Shown here piece after piece: positions 18,371 to 26,321 of a DNA stretch of 44,162 nucleotides. Numbering within the stretch: position 1 is the first letter of the stretch; each line of letters opens with the position of its first letter. The stretch is taken from assembly GCA_903872345.1 (NCBI GenBank), contig CAIQKM010000160.1, positions 1-44,162 on the forward strand. The letters run 5' to 3'. The notes beneath the pieces are model-generated. The model was not told the DNA's origin, did no database searches, and was given only the letters and a program-made list of their open reading frames with translations. Source of the DNA: an uncultured Verrucomicrobia subdivision 3 bacterium (GTDB lineage: Bacteria; Verrucomicrobiota; Verrucomicrobiia; Limisphaerales; UBA11358). Both the position numbers and the translations under genes were made by a program.

Positions 18371-19843
18371 TCACGGCGATGTCCAAGCGGCGCGATAAAA
18401 TCGCTTCATAAAACTGTCCGCATTGGAGTCCTGAATAAAGAGCAATCCATTGGTGTCCGTATAGCCGGAGGCAATATTGGTCCAGGTAATCAGGTTCGTT
18501 GAAGCCTGAATGGAAAAATTAAGGTTGGTGGCCGAGGACAGCTTAAACTGAAACAAACCGTTCGTTCCCCATGCCGCCAATTTCAAAACAATATTGGCAG
18601 GCGGGGCAGTCACCACATTGTAATCGCCAAAGATGGGATAATGATCGGTGCCGGTGGAACTGCTGCCGCTGCCGGTGAGCAACATGTCGGCATATACCGT
18701 ACTGGCACTCGGCGTGGTGCTGACGAGGTCGTTCAGCGAATGATTGCTCGCACTGGTCGGCGAACTGCTCCGGGGCACCGAGCCGTTGTTGCCAAAGGTT
18801 TCGAAGGCGTAAGGATATTGTGAGGAAGGAAAATTCAATGTGTCGTAGGGATCCGACGTGTCGGGTGCCAATTGCACGCCGCCCTTGCTGTTATAAACGC
18901 CATACATCAACGCATTGGGCAACTGGACATCAATGCGCGAGGTGAGCGAAGCCGTGGAATCCCCGTAAAGATAAGTGGCGTTATCGCCGGAAACATTGCC
19001 CCACGTGACGGTAGTGGGGGGCACGGTTTTCGACATGGGATCATACGCCTGGGTCTGGTTCGTATTGGCCCAGATCGAGCTCGTGTCGCTCCAGTTGATG
19101 CCGTCCGAGGTGGTCTGGCCGGTCAGACATTTGTAGGCGTTCTCGCCGCTGCCGTTGAAAAGATTCCAATCCCCGGCATACAGGATGTGGGCGCCGGCGG
19201 GCAGATTGTATTTGGCATCGCTGCGCACGGCCTGCGCCTCGGCGTAGCGGGCGTCACCCGAGGAATCGTCGCTGGTGCTGCGCGCGTGACTGACATACAT
19301 GTAAAAATCGGCGGTCGCGCCGTAGCCGATGGGGCGGAGTTGGTAAACCATGGGCGCGCGGGTGACTCCGTTGGAGCCGCCGCCGGGCGAATGGGCGGTG
19401 GTGTAGGTGCCGCCGGATTGCAAGAGCACGGTCTGCCCCGTCTTGAGCGTGCGTGCCGAAATGACCTGCATGGTATGAGTATTGTAAATGATGCCATCCG
19501 TCCCCCCGCCGGTGGTGGCATCGGTGGTGGTGTCGTAAGTGTAAGTTCCCGCGCCGTAGATGGCGTTGAGCTGGGTGGTGAAATTTCCCAGTGTGGTGGA
19601 GTTCAGCTCTTCGCAGCTCATCACGTCCACCGGTTGCGCATTGGTGCCGAGATGATGGAGACCGATGCCTTGGACCACCGTAGGCAGACTGTGAGTGGAG
19701 CCGGTGATGTTGTTGTCACTGCTTTGGTCGGCGCAATCTATGTTATAGGAGACGATGCGCAGGGTTTTGCCCCATGCGGCGGGGCTGCCGATGGCGAGGC
19801 CCGACACCACGGACACGATCGTTAAAAATTGTATTAGCTTCAT
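18371..19843 (-). CDS. Secreted endonuclease/exonuclease/phosphatase-family protein
   Basis: A 490-residue exported protein with signal peptide MKLIQFLTIVSVVSGLAIGS, probably cleaved near 'AAWGK'. The EEP fold motifs are in order: 'LRIVSYNID' (metal-binding Asn), 'DVMSCEEL' (metal-binding Glu), 'YVSHARS', 'LYAGDWN' (Asp/Asn) and 'TDHYPIFGDY' (catalytic Asp-His). It may cleave nucleic acids or phosphodiesters outside the cytoplasm. A ~70-residue C-terminal domain ('FSIQASTNLITWTNIAS...FYRAAW') matches the end of the protein at 7151-9622 and may be a surface-targeting or beta-sandwich module. Divergent from the HAD gene. Confidence 0.88.
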   Translation of the reverse strand: MKLIQFLTIVSVVSGLAIGSPAAWGKTLRIVSYNIDCADQSSDNNITGSTHSLPTVVQGIGLHHLGTNAQPVDVMSCEELNSTTLGNFTTQLNAIYGAGTYTYDTTTDATTGGGTDGIIYNTHTMQVISARTLKTGQTVLLQSGGTYTTAHSPGGGSNGVTRAPMVYQLRPIGYGATADFYMYVSHARSTSDDSSGDARYAEAQAVRSDAKYNLPAGAHILYAGDWNLFNGSGENAYKCLTGQTTSDGINWSDTSSIWANTNQTQAYDPMSKTVPPTTVTWGNVSGDNATYLYGDSTASLTSRIDVQLPNALMYGVYNSKGGVQLAPDTSDPYDTLNFPSSQYPYAFETFGNNGSVPRSSSPTSASNHSLNDLVSTTPSASTVYADMLLTGSGSSSTGTDHYPIFGDYNVVTAPPANIVLKLAAWGTNGLFQFKLSSATNLNFSIQASTNLITWTNIASGYTDTNGLLFIQDSNADSFMKRFYRAAWTSP

Positions 19844-20162
19844 GTTGGCCCGGGGAAAAAGTATTGAGGATAGTGGGTTGGCGGGCGACTCGATTCCCGG
19901 TTAAAAACCCGATGTAACGGGCCGGTGATGGCTCTGACGGAACAGGTTGGCGGTGTTTTTCTCCACGTGATTGATTTAGCAGGGAAGACCGCTGGTAGCC
20001 AGAAAAAACCATATTATTGGGTGATTTCTTTTGGGAATCTGCCAACTCGTAGGGCGAATGGCTGGCTTTAACGTTACTGGAGATCGTTGCCGGCGCAACC
20101 GGCATATTTGGCGGGGGAACAACATTGCCACCCCGGGCGGCTACAGGTACATTCTGTGCTGA
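19844..20162. other. Divergent intergenic region
   Basis: About 320 bases between the EEP gene and the HAD gene. Nothing convincing was found beyond short inverted segments around 'CCCGGTTAAAAACCCG' near 19896-19911. Promoters for both flanking genes must lie here, but no good -35/-10 pair is evident. Confidence 0.4.
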
Positions 20163-20840
20163 ATGGTCAGGCTCGTATTATTTGATATTGATGGCACGCT
20201 CGTCCACACCGGTGGCGCGGGCACGGCGGCGTTTACCAAAACCTTCGCCACGATGTTCAATTTGCATCATGGCACGGAACGGATGAAATTTGCCGGTCGC
20301 ACCGACGTGGGACTGGTCCGCGAGTTTTTCCGCATCCACCGGCAGCCCGAGACGCCGGAGAATTTCAGCATTTTCTTTGAGGCGTATGTATTCTGGCTGG
20401 ACCAGATCCTGAAACGCAACGGCGGCGAGTCCTGCCCGGGAATTCATAAACTCATTCAGGATATCCAGGCACTCCCCCACGCCCCCATGCTGGGGTTGCT
20501 CACCGGCAATATCCAGCTTGGCGCCCAGATCAAGCTGCGGCATTTTGGCCTGTGGGATTTATTCGTGATGGGCGGTTTTGCGGACGATCACGAGGAGCGG
20601 GATCACATTGCGGCGGCGGCGCTGGCCCGCGGCCGGCGGGTGCTGGGGGCTGATTTGAAACCACAGGAGGTATTGGTCATTGGGGACACCCCCTTTGATG
20701 TTCGCTGTGGCAAATTCATCGGTGCCAAAACCCTGGCCGTCGCCACCGGCGGCTCCAAGCTGGCCGAATTAAAGCCCTGCGGCGCCGACTGGACCGTGCC
20801 CGATCTGACGCACGTTTCCGCCCGTGAAATCTGCGCCTGA
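20163..20840 (+). CDS. HAD-superfamily hydrolase (phosphoglycolate phosphatase-like)
   Basis: A 225-residue cytoplasmic phosphatase-like protein. HAD motif I is 'LFDIDGTLVHT' (nucleophile Asp), motif II is in 'LGLLTGNI', and motif IV is 'VIGDTPFDVRCG'. A helical cap lies between residues ~17 and 90, as in the phosphoglycolate/beta-phosphoglucomutase group. The substrate cannot be read from sequence. It appears monocistronic; repeats A and R1 follow immediately. Confidence 0.92.
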   Translation: MVRLVLFDIDGTLVHTGGAGTAAFTKTFATMFNLHHGTERMKFAGRTDVGLVREFFRIHRQPETPENFSIFFEAYVFWLDQILKRNGGESCPGIHKLIQDIQALPHAPMLGLLTGNIQLGAQIKLRHFGLWDLFVMGGFADDHEERDHIAAAALARGRRVLGADLKPQEVLVIGDTPFDVRCGKFIGAKTLAVATGGSKLAELKPCGADWTVPDLTHVSAREICA

Positions 20841-20843
20841 AAG

Positions 20844-20960
20844 GTAGCGGCGGGCATCCGTGCCGGCCGTAGAGCCGGCGCTTCCAGCCCGGCGGAACTG
20901 GCTTCGCGGGCACCAGCGGTTGGTTATTCGCCAAGGGCCGGGCGGTTTCACGATTCTTCC
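20844..20960. repeat. Dispersed repeat A, copy 2
   Basis: Matches 4216-4330 over its length with scattered substitutions. It begins three bases after the HAD stop codon and directly adjoins repeat R1 copy 1, making a compound repeat of about 240 bases. Confidence 0.8.
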
Positions 20961-20963
20961 GCC

Positions 20964-21098
20964 GTTCGGAGCGCCGGCTTGTAGCCGGCTTTGCGCGTCC
21001 ATGCCGGCGAAACGGGTGGAAAGTAACAACCGTGTACGATCATCGTAAGTTGTCAGCCGGTCGCAGACCCGCGCTCCGGGGGCAGTGTCAAGATGCGC
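20964..21098 (+). repeat. Dispersed repeat R1, copy 1
   Basis: The block begins GTTCGGAGCGCCGGCTTGTA and has a hairpin 'GCCGGCTTGTAGCCGGC'. A conserved core reads 'GGTGGAAAGTAACAACCGTG', followed by a terminal hairpin around 'GCCGGTCGCAGACC' and 'GCGCTCCGGGGGCAGTG'. Near-identical inverted copy at 25459-25592; a third copy at 43609-43721 is interrupted by a group II intron. No coding content is evident. The LOG gene starts 58 bases downstream. Confidence 0.88.
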
Positions 21099-21156
21099 TC
21101 GGATGCCCGCCGCTGCCCACTATTGCATTTGCCGGGGTGGCCGTTATCCTCATTTC

Positions 21157-22188
21157 ATGAGGAAGAGTCTGAAGAACCCCGCCGATCCTGAATTAAAACA
21201 ACGCATTCAGGAGCTCATCCAGTTGAAAGGCGGCGGGTACAATGAAACCGAGGTCGCCGACATCATCGAGAACGCCCTCAAGCTGCTCACCGATGTGCGC
21301 GAAAAGGGCGATGTGCGGGTAATCCAGACGGCCGTGCGCGAATTGCGCTATGCCTTCCGCGTCTTTGCCCCGTATGAAGCCAAGCGCAAGGTGACCATAT
21401 TCGGTTCCGCGCGCACGGCGGCCAGCAAGCCCGAGTACCAGCAGGCGGTGGAGTTTGCCCGGAAAATGAAGGACGCCGGATTCATGGCCATCACCGGAGC
21501 CGGCCCCGGCATCATGCAGGCCGGGCACGAAGGCGCCGGTCCCGAAAACAGTTTTGGCGTCAATATCCGCCTGCCCTGGGAACAATCCGCCAACCCCGTC
21601 ATTGCCGAGGACAAGAAGCTCATCACCTTCAAATATTTCTTCACCCGCAAGCTCATCTTCATCCGCCATTCGGATGCCATCGCGCTCTTCCCCGGCGGCT
21701 TCGGCACCCTGGATGAAAGTTACGAAGCCATCACCCTCATGCAGACCGGCAAGAGCCAGCTCATGCCGCTCGTGCTCGTGGATCGCCCCGGCGGCACCTA
21801 CTGGAAAACGTGGGATAAAAACATTCGCGAACATCTGCTGCGCGACAAACTCATCTCCCCGGAAGACCTGAACCTGTACCAGATCACCGACAGCGCGGAC
21901 GAGGCCGTGAAAATCATCACGCGCTTCTACCGAAATTTCCAGTCCACGCGCTTTGTGAAGGATCTCCTCGTGGTTCGCCTCAAACACCTGCCCAGCCCGT
22001 CCGCCCTGGCCGCCCTCAACGAAGATTTCGCCGACATCATCAACGGCGCACCGGTAACGATCATTCAGCCCACGCCCGAAGAGGTGGAAGATAACGACAA
22101 GTTGGAACTGCCCCGCATCGCCTTCGGCTTCAACCGCCACGACTACGGCCGACTCCGCCAGTTCATCGACGCCGTGAACGGGTGGTGA
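21157..22188 (+). CDS. LOG-family nucleotide 5'-monophosphate phosphoribohydrolase
   Basis: A 343-residue protein of the TIGR00730/LOG Rossmann-like family. The signature is 'LFPGGFGTLDESYE' (PGGxGTxxE), with 'AITGAGPGIMQAGHEGA' and 'VTIFGSAR' upstream. Family members cleave the N-glycosidic bond of nucleoside monophosphates (cytokinin activation in plants and pathogens; nucleotide salvage by PpnN-type proteins). An N-terminal helical extension (~80 residues) and a C-terminal ~90 residues make it longer than minimal LOG (~190), similar to larger bacterial forms. ATG 21157 (MRKSLKNP) is chosen; the upstream frame runs into repeat R1. Confidence 0.9.
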   Translation: MRKSLKNPADPELKQRIQELIQLKGGGYNETEVADIIENALKLLTDVREKGDVRVIQTAVRELRYAFRVFAPYEAKRKVTIFGSARTAASKPEYQQAVEFARKMKDAGFMAITGAGPGIMQAGHEGAGPENSFGVNIRLPWEQSANPVIAEDKKLITFKYFFTRKLIFIRHSDAIALFPGGFGTLDESYEAITLMQTGKSQLMPLVLVDRPGGTYWKTWDKNIREHLLRDKLISPEDLNLYQITDSADEAVKIITRFYRNFQSTRFVKDLLVVRLKHLPSPSALAALNEDFADIINGAPVTIIQPTPEEVEDNDKLELPRIAFGFNRHDYGRLRQFIDAVNGW

Positions 22189-22200
22189 CGCCGGTTTTAT

Positions 22201-22325
22201 TTAACCGCATAGATCACAGAGATCACAGAGAATGGGCCAAAGGCACCAGAGGTACTGTTACGCACCCTATATTCTTCAAAGATTTGCCTTTCCCTCTCTG
22301 TGATCTTTGCGTTCTATGTGGTTAA
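22201..22325. repeat. Long imperfect palindrome E3 upstream of the GxxExxY gene
   Basis: Left arm 22201-22234 (TTAACCGCATAGATCACAGA...) and right arm 22289-22325 (...TTTGCGTTCTATGTGGTTAA) are inverted copies with ~55 bases between. The arms consist of ~9-bp units such as GATCACAGA. It begins 12 bases after the LOG stop codon and ends 12 bases before the GxxExxY ATG. Confidence 0.88.
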
Positions 22326-22337
22326 ATCACATTGCAT

Positions 22338-22781
22338 ATGAAGGATATACAGGAATTGACCAATCAAGTTCGTCAGACTGCATATGACATCCATGCCTAT
22401 CACGGTCATGGTCATTTGGAAAAGGTGTATGAGAATGCGCTCGCACACCGGCTGCGCAAAGCGGGATTGGATGTGCGAGTACAGCACCCAATCAAAGTAC
22501 ACGACGAAGATGGGACGCTGATCGGCGATTATCTAGCCGATTTACTCGTGGAACGCAGCTTGATTATCGAGTTGAAAACAGCCAAAACCCTGGCTCCCGA
22601 GCACGAAGCTCAGGTTCTCGGTTATTTGAAATCCGCCCGTCTTAGTCATGGATTGCTGATCAACTTCGGCTCTTACAAATTCGAAATCCGCAAGTTCATC
22701 TGGTCCGAAACTCCGCCAAAGAAAACTCCGACCATCCCCGGCTTCCTAATCTCTGTGCTCTCTGCGTTCTATGCGGTTTAA
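22338..22781 (+). CDS. GxxExxY family protein (PDDEXK-like)
   Basis: A 147-residue protein with the name-giving motif 'GHLEKVY' (G-x2-E-x2-Y) near residue 24. A nuclease-like core follows: 'IGDYLADLLVERSLIIELK' (Asp ... Glu-x-Lys), then 'EAQVLGYLKSARL' and 'GLLINFGSYKFEIRKF'. The family belongs to the PD-(D/E)XK-like fold; function is unknown. It is known to be scattered in environmental bacteria. ATG 22338 is preferred over TTG 22332. The last ten residues (ISVLSAFYAV) and the stop codon are encoded by a repeat arm (22748-22781) that matches the repeats on both sides, so the C-terminus was fixed by the repeat. The setting suggests a cassette. Confidence 0.88.
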   Translation: MKDIQELTNQVRQTAYDIHAYHGHGHLEKVYENALAHRLRKAGLDVRVQHPIKVHDEDGTLIGDYLADLLVERSLIIELKTAKTLAPEHEAQVLGYLKSARLSHGLLINFGSYKFEIRKFIWSETPPKKTPTIPGFLISVLSAFYAV

Positions 22782-22896
22782 CCACACAGAACGCAAAGAC
22801 CAAAGCGGGAAAGGAAAATTAGCAACTGCGCAAAGCCCTGCGGTTCCGCCCGTACCAATCCCCAATTCTCTGTGTTCTCTGCGTTCTATGCGGTTA
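22779..22896. repeat. Long imperfect palindrome E4 downstream of the GxxExxY gene
   Basis: Left arm 22779-22801 (TAACCACACAGAACGCAAAG) and right arm 22863-22896 (TTCTCTGTGTTCTCTGCGTTCTATGCGGTTAA) are inverted. A further direct copy of the right arm lies at 22748-22781, inside the coding end of the GxxExxY gene. The element ends two bases before the stop codon of the glycosyltransferase-PHP gene on the other strand. Confidence 0.85.
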
Positions 22897-22898
22897 AA

Positions 22899-24866
22899 TC
22901 AAGCCGACTGCAGCACCACGGTCTCCGCGACTTTTTCCAGCGCGGCCGGCGCGGCAAAGTGGTGGCGGGCGGATTTTTTGGTCTGACCGGGAAAGTCGCG
23001 GTACAGCGTGATCGCCACGTGCTCGTTGCGGCGCACACATTCCTTGATCGCCTCGTAATTTTTCTCGCAGTGGATCAGCGTCTTCCACGAATAAATATGC
23101 TTCGGCTTGTGGAAATCGCTGTTCGCCAGAAAGGGCAGGCGCTTAAGACCGATGTCGTTGAAAATGTTGTTCCGGTTCGCAATTTCCCACGCGTCGAGCA
23201 GGGGAGCGTACTTCTCCTGATTTTCCCAGAGATACAGCGTATTGCGACCCCACTCGCTTTTCATCACATGCGGATGCGACGCCACGGCGAGGGCTCCCTG
23301 CTTGTGGATCTCCTCGATCAGTTCCGGAATGTCCAGCCCCGCGTCAATCGGCGACTTCAAGTCAATCCCCAGCAAATGCGCCGAGGTCTTGCTCGTGTAG
23401 CCGTCCTTGTTGAATTCAATGCCCGTCATCACCAGCATCTGATAGCGCCGCCACGCGCGCTGGCGTTCGCGTTCGATCACCTCAAAATATTCGCCGATCT
23501 GTTCGCGGGCCAGCGTCAGATTCGTCAATTCGCTCACCTTGCCGATCAGGCGTTTCGGATCCGCCAGATGGTCGGTGATGCAAATGCAGTCAAACCCGCG
23601 TTCACCATAGAAATCAATCAGCTCCGGCACGCTGAGCTGGCCGTCGGAATAATTGCTGTGTATGTGGAAATCGCACAACAGCATCTCCGGGCGATGCGCG
23701 CCGCCATTCACCAGCTTGGGCGTCCGCATCAGCCGGTCGGCGGCGGGCTCAAACAGTTTCACGTTGCGCCGCGCGGGCCGGTCGTTGACCGCCTCCGCCA
23801 GCACAACCTCGGCAATGCGCAGCGCCGCGTCCGGACGGCTGATTTTCTTCAGGGCCTTGCGCCAGTCCGACCACACCGAGGCGCGCTTGTCGAAGGCCAG
23901 TTCCACCGCCTCGGCGATTTCCCGTTTCCGCTCCACCACCGTCCCGCATTCATATTTGTTGATCAGCGCCGCGGAATCGTCATCCGTGCTCGCCTCCCGC
24001 TGGAGCACAATCATGGGACAGCGCGCCGCCATGGCCTCCGGCACAATCACATCGCCCGCCCGGCTGACCACAATATGATGCGAATAAAACAACTCGGGCA
24101 TCTGGTTGGTCCAGCCCAGAATGCGCACCCGCGTGGACACATCGGCGGTGCTCTCAATCAGCTTCGCCCGCAATTCCGGGTCGCGCCCCGCCACCACCGT
24201 TACTTGCACCCCGTCCACCTGCAACAACCGGTCAATCGCCTTCACCGCTTTTTTGCGGCCGGTATTGACCAGATAAAGCACGCGGCGCGGCTCGTTGCCC
24301 ACCGGCGCGGGCAGTTCCGGATGCTTGTCCGCAAAGGCGGGGCTCACCGGGAAACCGAAATTTTTGATCTTATTGAGCGTCACGCCGCCCACCTGCAACA
24401 CGCCGGCCACCTCGTCATTGGCCACAAAGAAAAGATCGCTCGGCGCCCGAAACCACACCGGACTCGCCTGCGCGGAAGCGGTGATGACCGTCAACAGGCG
24501 GAAAGGACGTTCGCTGTCCCGGTAAATTTTCTGGATGGCATGACCGTAAACCGGATGGGTGGACACCACGCAATCCGGCTGGTTTTCATCCAGAATCTTC
24601 TCCAAGGCAAGCTGCAGCCGGGCAAAGCTGCCAAACTGGTTTTCCACGGGCAACATCGAGCCGCCCCAGATGGTCTGGGCATAATGCACCACCCCGAGGG
24701 CGGTCTTGCCCACCAAGGTGTTGAAGGCGCCGTCGCTGCCGGCGAAGAGGTCGAGCACCTCCGTGCGCGCGTCCTCATCCAGGATTTCGATGGCATCGCG
24801 GATATTGCGGGCGGCGGCGGTGTGCCCGTCACCAAATCCCGCGGTCAGAATGAGGATTTTTTTCAT
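22899..24866 (-). CDS. MGDG-synthase-like glycosyltransferase fused to a PHP phosphoesterase domain
   Basis: A 655-residue fusion. Residues 1-370 resemble MurG/UgtP-type processive diacylglycerol glycosyltransferases: N-terminal 'MKKILILTAGFGDGHTAAA', 'CVVSTHPVYGHAI', and the sugar-nucleotide site region 'GWTNQMPELFYSHHIVVSRA' followed by 'VPEAMAARCPMIV'. Residues ~395-640 are a PHP domain: 'CDFHIHSNYSDG' (metal-binding His-x-His and Asp), 'CITDHLAD', 'TGIEFN', 'VASHPHV' and 'LANSDFH', all expected metal ligands. The first half would transfer sugar to a membrane lipid; the second would hydrolyse a phosphoester. The linker (370-395) is short and in frame, so this looks like a real fusion. Start ATG 24866 matches the family N-terminus. 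Confidence 0.88.
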   Translation of the reverse strand: MKKILILTAGFGDGHTAAARNIRDAIEILDEDARTEVLDLFAGSDGAFNTLVGKTALGVVHYAQTIWGGSMLPVENQFGSFARLQLALEKILDENQPDCVVSTHPVYGHAIQKIYRDSERPFRLLTVITASAQASPVWFRAPSDLFFVANDEVAGVLQVGGVTLNKIKNFGFPVSPAFADKHPELPAPVGNEPRRVLYLVNTGRKKAVKAIDRLLQVDGVQVTVVAGRDPELRAKLIESTADVSTRVRILGWTNQMPELFYSHHIVVSRAGDVIVPEAMAARCPMIVLQREASTDDDSAALINKYECGTVVERKREIAEAVELAFDKRASVWSDWRKALKKISRPDAALRIAEVVLAEAVNDRPARRNVKLFEPAADRLMRTPKLVNGGAHRPEMLLCDFHIHSNYSDGQLSVPELIDFYGERGFDCICITDHLADPKRLIGKVSELTNLTLAREQIGEYFEVIERERQRAWRRYQMLVMTGIEFNKDGYTSKTSAHLLGIDLKSPIDAGLDIPELIEEIHKQGALAVASHPHVMKSEWGRNTLYLWENQEKYAPLLDAWEIANRNNIFNDIGLKRLPFLANSDFHKPKHIYSWKTLIHCEKNYEAIKECVRRNEHVAITLYRDFPGQTKKSARHHFAAPAALEKVAETVVLQSA

Positions 24867-24956
24867 AATCGAGCAAGGTCATGTTCTACCGGGCGTGTGA
24901 CAAACATGTGACGGTCGGGTTAACTTCTATTCACAATTTTATTCACAACCGGTCGC

Positions 24957-25043
24957 GTTCTCCCCCTCTCCGCCATTGGTAAATGGGGGAGAGGGTCGGG
25001 GTGAGGTGGCGCTCATCTTTTTAGCCTCAGGGGACAGTGCCCC
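24957..25043 (+). repeat. Dispersed hairpin repeat C, copy 1
   Basis: Carries the hairpin 'CCCCCTCTCCGCCATT' / 'AATGGGGGAGAGGG', then 'CGGGGTGAGGTGGCGCTCAT'. A near-identical copy lies at 27416-27500, and shortened relatives at 10985-11009 and about 38140-38172. Confidence 0.85.
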
Positions 25044-25458
25044 AATCTGCGCCCGGGCAGACCCTTTTTAACAGAAAGGCCGCGTGGCGTCCACCAAAGG
25101 AGGAAACTCCTTTGGCACACATCAAGCATGGGACTGGCCGGTGCGGTCGGAACTACCGCAGCGCCAATTCCGAGGGCTGAAAGCCCGCCAGGTTATAGCC
25201 CAGGCTGGAGCGAGTCCGCGAGCGGAGGCCTGGGTAATCCCCAATAAATTGTTCCCCGGCCTGTCGGGCCGGCACCCCGACACGCATCGCAGCACTCCGC
25301 CAGCAAGACCGCGTTGAAATCATTCCACCGGCACTGCTATTGCGACCCGCTGCGAGTTGGGACAACTCGCGCTCCGCCAGATTCGCCACGCTCTGCCGTT
25401 GAATCCATTCACCCTTTCGGTCATTCCCGAAGAATACTGTCCGGCACCTGCCCGGCAG

Positions 25459-25592
25459 GGCGCATCCGCACTGCCCCCGGAGCGCCGGTCTGTGACCGGC
25501 TTACAACTCCCGATGATCGTACACGGTTGTTACTTTCCAACCGTTTCGCCGGCATGGACGCGCAAAGCCGGCTACAAGCCGGCGCTCCGAAC
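25459..25592 (-). repeat. Dispersed repeat R1, copy 2 (inverted)
   Basis: Reverse complement of the R1 block at 20964-21098, including the core 'GGTTGGAAAGTAACAACCGT', both hairpins and the 'GGGGGCAGTG...GCGC' tail. It sits inside wider inverted arms: 'GGCGCATCC...CACTGCCCC' on the left and their complement up to 25650 on the right. Confidence 0.88.
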
Positions 25593-25865
25593 AGCGGACG
25601 CTCCCGGGGCAGTGGCAGGATGCGCCCCGCCCGGCAAGCCCCGCAATTTGGCGCTTGCTTCCGTGCGGCCGCCGCCACAAATTCCCTATTAGCAGATGAT
25701 TGCGCCCTGCCATCGCCTCCGCCGCCCCCGGCCACCTGAGCATCTGGATGGGAAACGCGAACGCAGCCTTTTCCGGGAAGGCTTGCGGGGAGGGGCAACT
25801 TTCACAATCAGCAACAAAGATTGGCGGAAGCGAAATAAAAAACAGGCCTTGGCTAGTTATGTCAC

Positions 25866-26318
25866 ATGAAATTACTAAAAATGAATATTGTATACGCCGC
25901 ATTTCTATCTACCGTCTCACTATTTTGGGCCGGTTGTTCGTCAACACAGCAATTTGTGACTTTCCCCAACCAAGCAAAAGTTGTAGAGGATCCTACCAAA
26001 GGACGCATCTATGTGATGAGACCGGCAACGGTTGGAGCGGCTATTTCTATGGATGTCGCCGATGACGGAAAAATTATCGGCAGCACTGGACCACATGGAT
26101 TCTTATGCTGGGAGAGAGAGCCGGGAGATGTTGTTATTTCAAGCAAGGCGGAAAATACAAGCGCAGTCAAAGTTAGCGTACAGCCAGATAAAGCAACTTA
26201 TATTTTTCAACACATGGAACTCGGATGGATTAGTGCACGTAATAGGTTGGATGTTGTTACGGAAGTCGAAGGTAAGAAAATTTTGAAGGAATGCAACCCG
26301 CCAAAAATAATTCGATAA
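25866..26318 (+). CDS. DUF2846-like lipoprotein
   Basis: A 150-residue secreted lipoprotein. The signal 'MNIVYAAFLSTVSLFWAGC' ends with lipobox 'FWAGC', so the mature protein begins Cys-Ser-Ser. The body 'GRIYVMRPATVGAAISMDV', 'KIIGSTGPHGFLCWEREPG' and 'ATYIFQHMELGWISARNRL' fits the small beta-rich DUF2846 pattern, where an 'IYVYRP' strand opens the domain; this match is from memory. The DNA is clearly more AT-rich than the flanking genes, suggesting recent acquisition. It is probably cotranscribed with the next small gene three bases on. Role unknown. Confidence 0.75.
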   Translation: MKLLKMNIVYAAFLSTVSLFWAGCSSTQQFVTFPNQAKVVEDPTKGRIYVMRPATVGAAISMDVADDGKIIGSTGPHGFLCWEREPGDVVISSKAENTSAVKVSVQPDKATYIFQHMELGWISARNRLDVVTEVEGKKILKECNPPKIIR

Positions 26319-26321
26319 AAT

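Larger units (their letters stand above)
24867..25865. other. 1-kb gene-free repeat cluster
   Basis: No supported gene. In order it holds: repeat C copy 1 (24957-25043); a block with 'CCGAGGGCTGAAAGCCCGCC' and 'AGCCCAGGCTGGAGCGAGTC' (25169-25275), typical of dispersed verrucomicrobial/planctomycete repeats; a unit ending 'CGCGCTCCGCCAGATT' (25300-25385) related to 12210-12360; and repeat R1 copy 2 set inside larger inverted arms (25445-25650). Open frames across it are by-products of GC-rich repeats. Confidence 0.7.
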
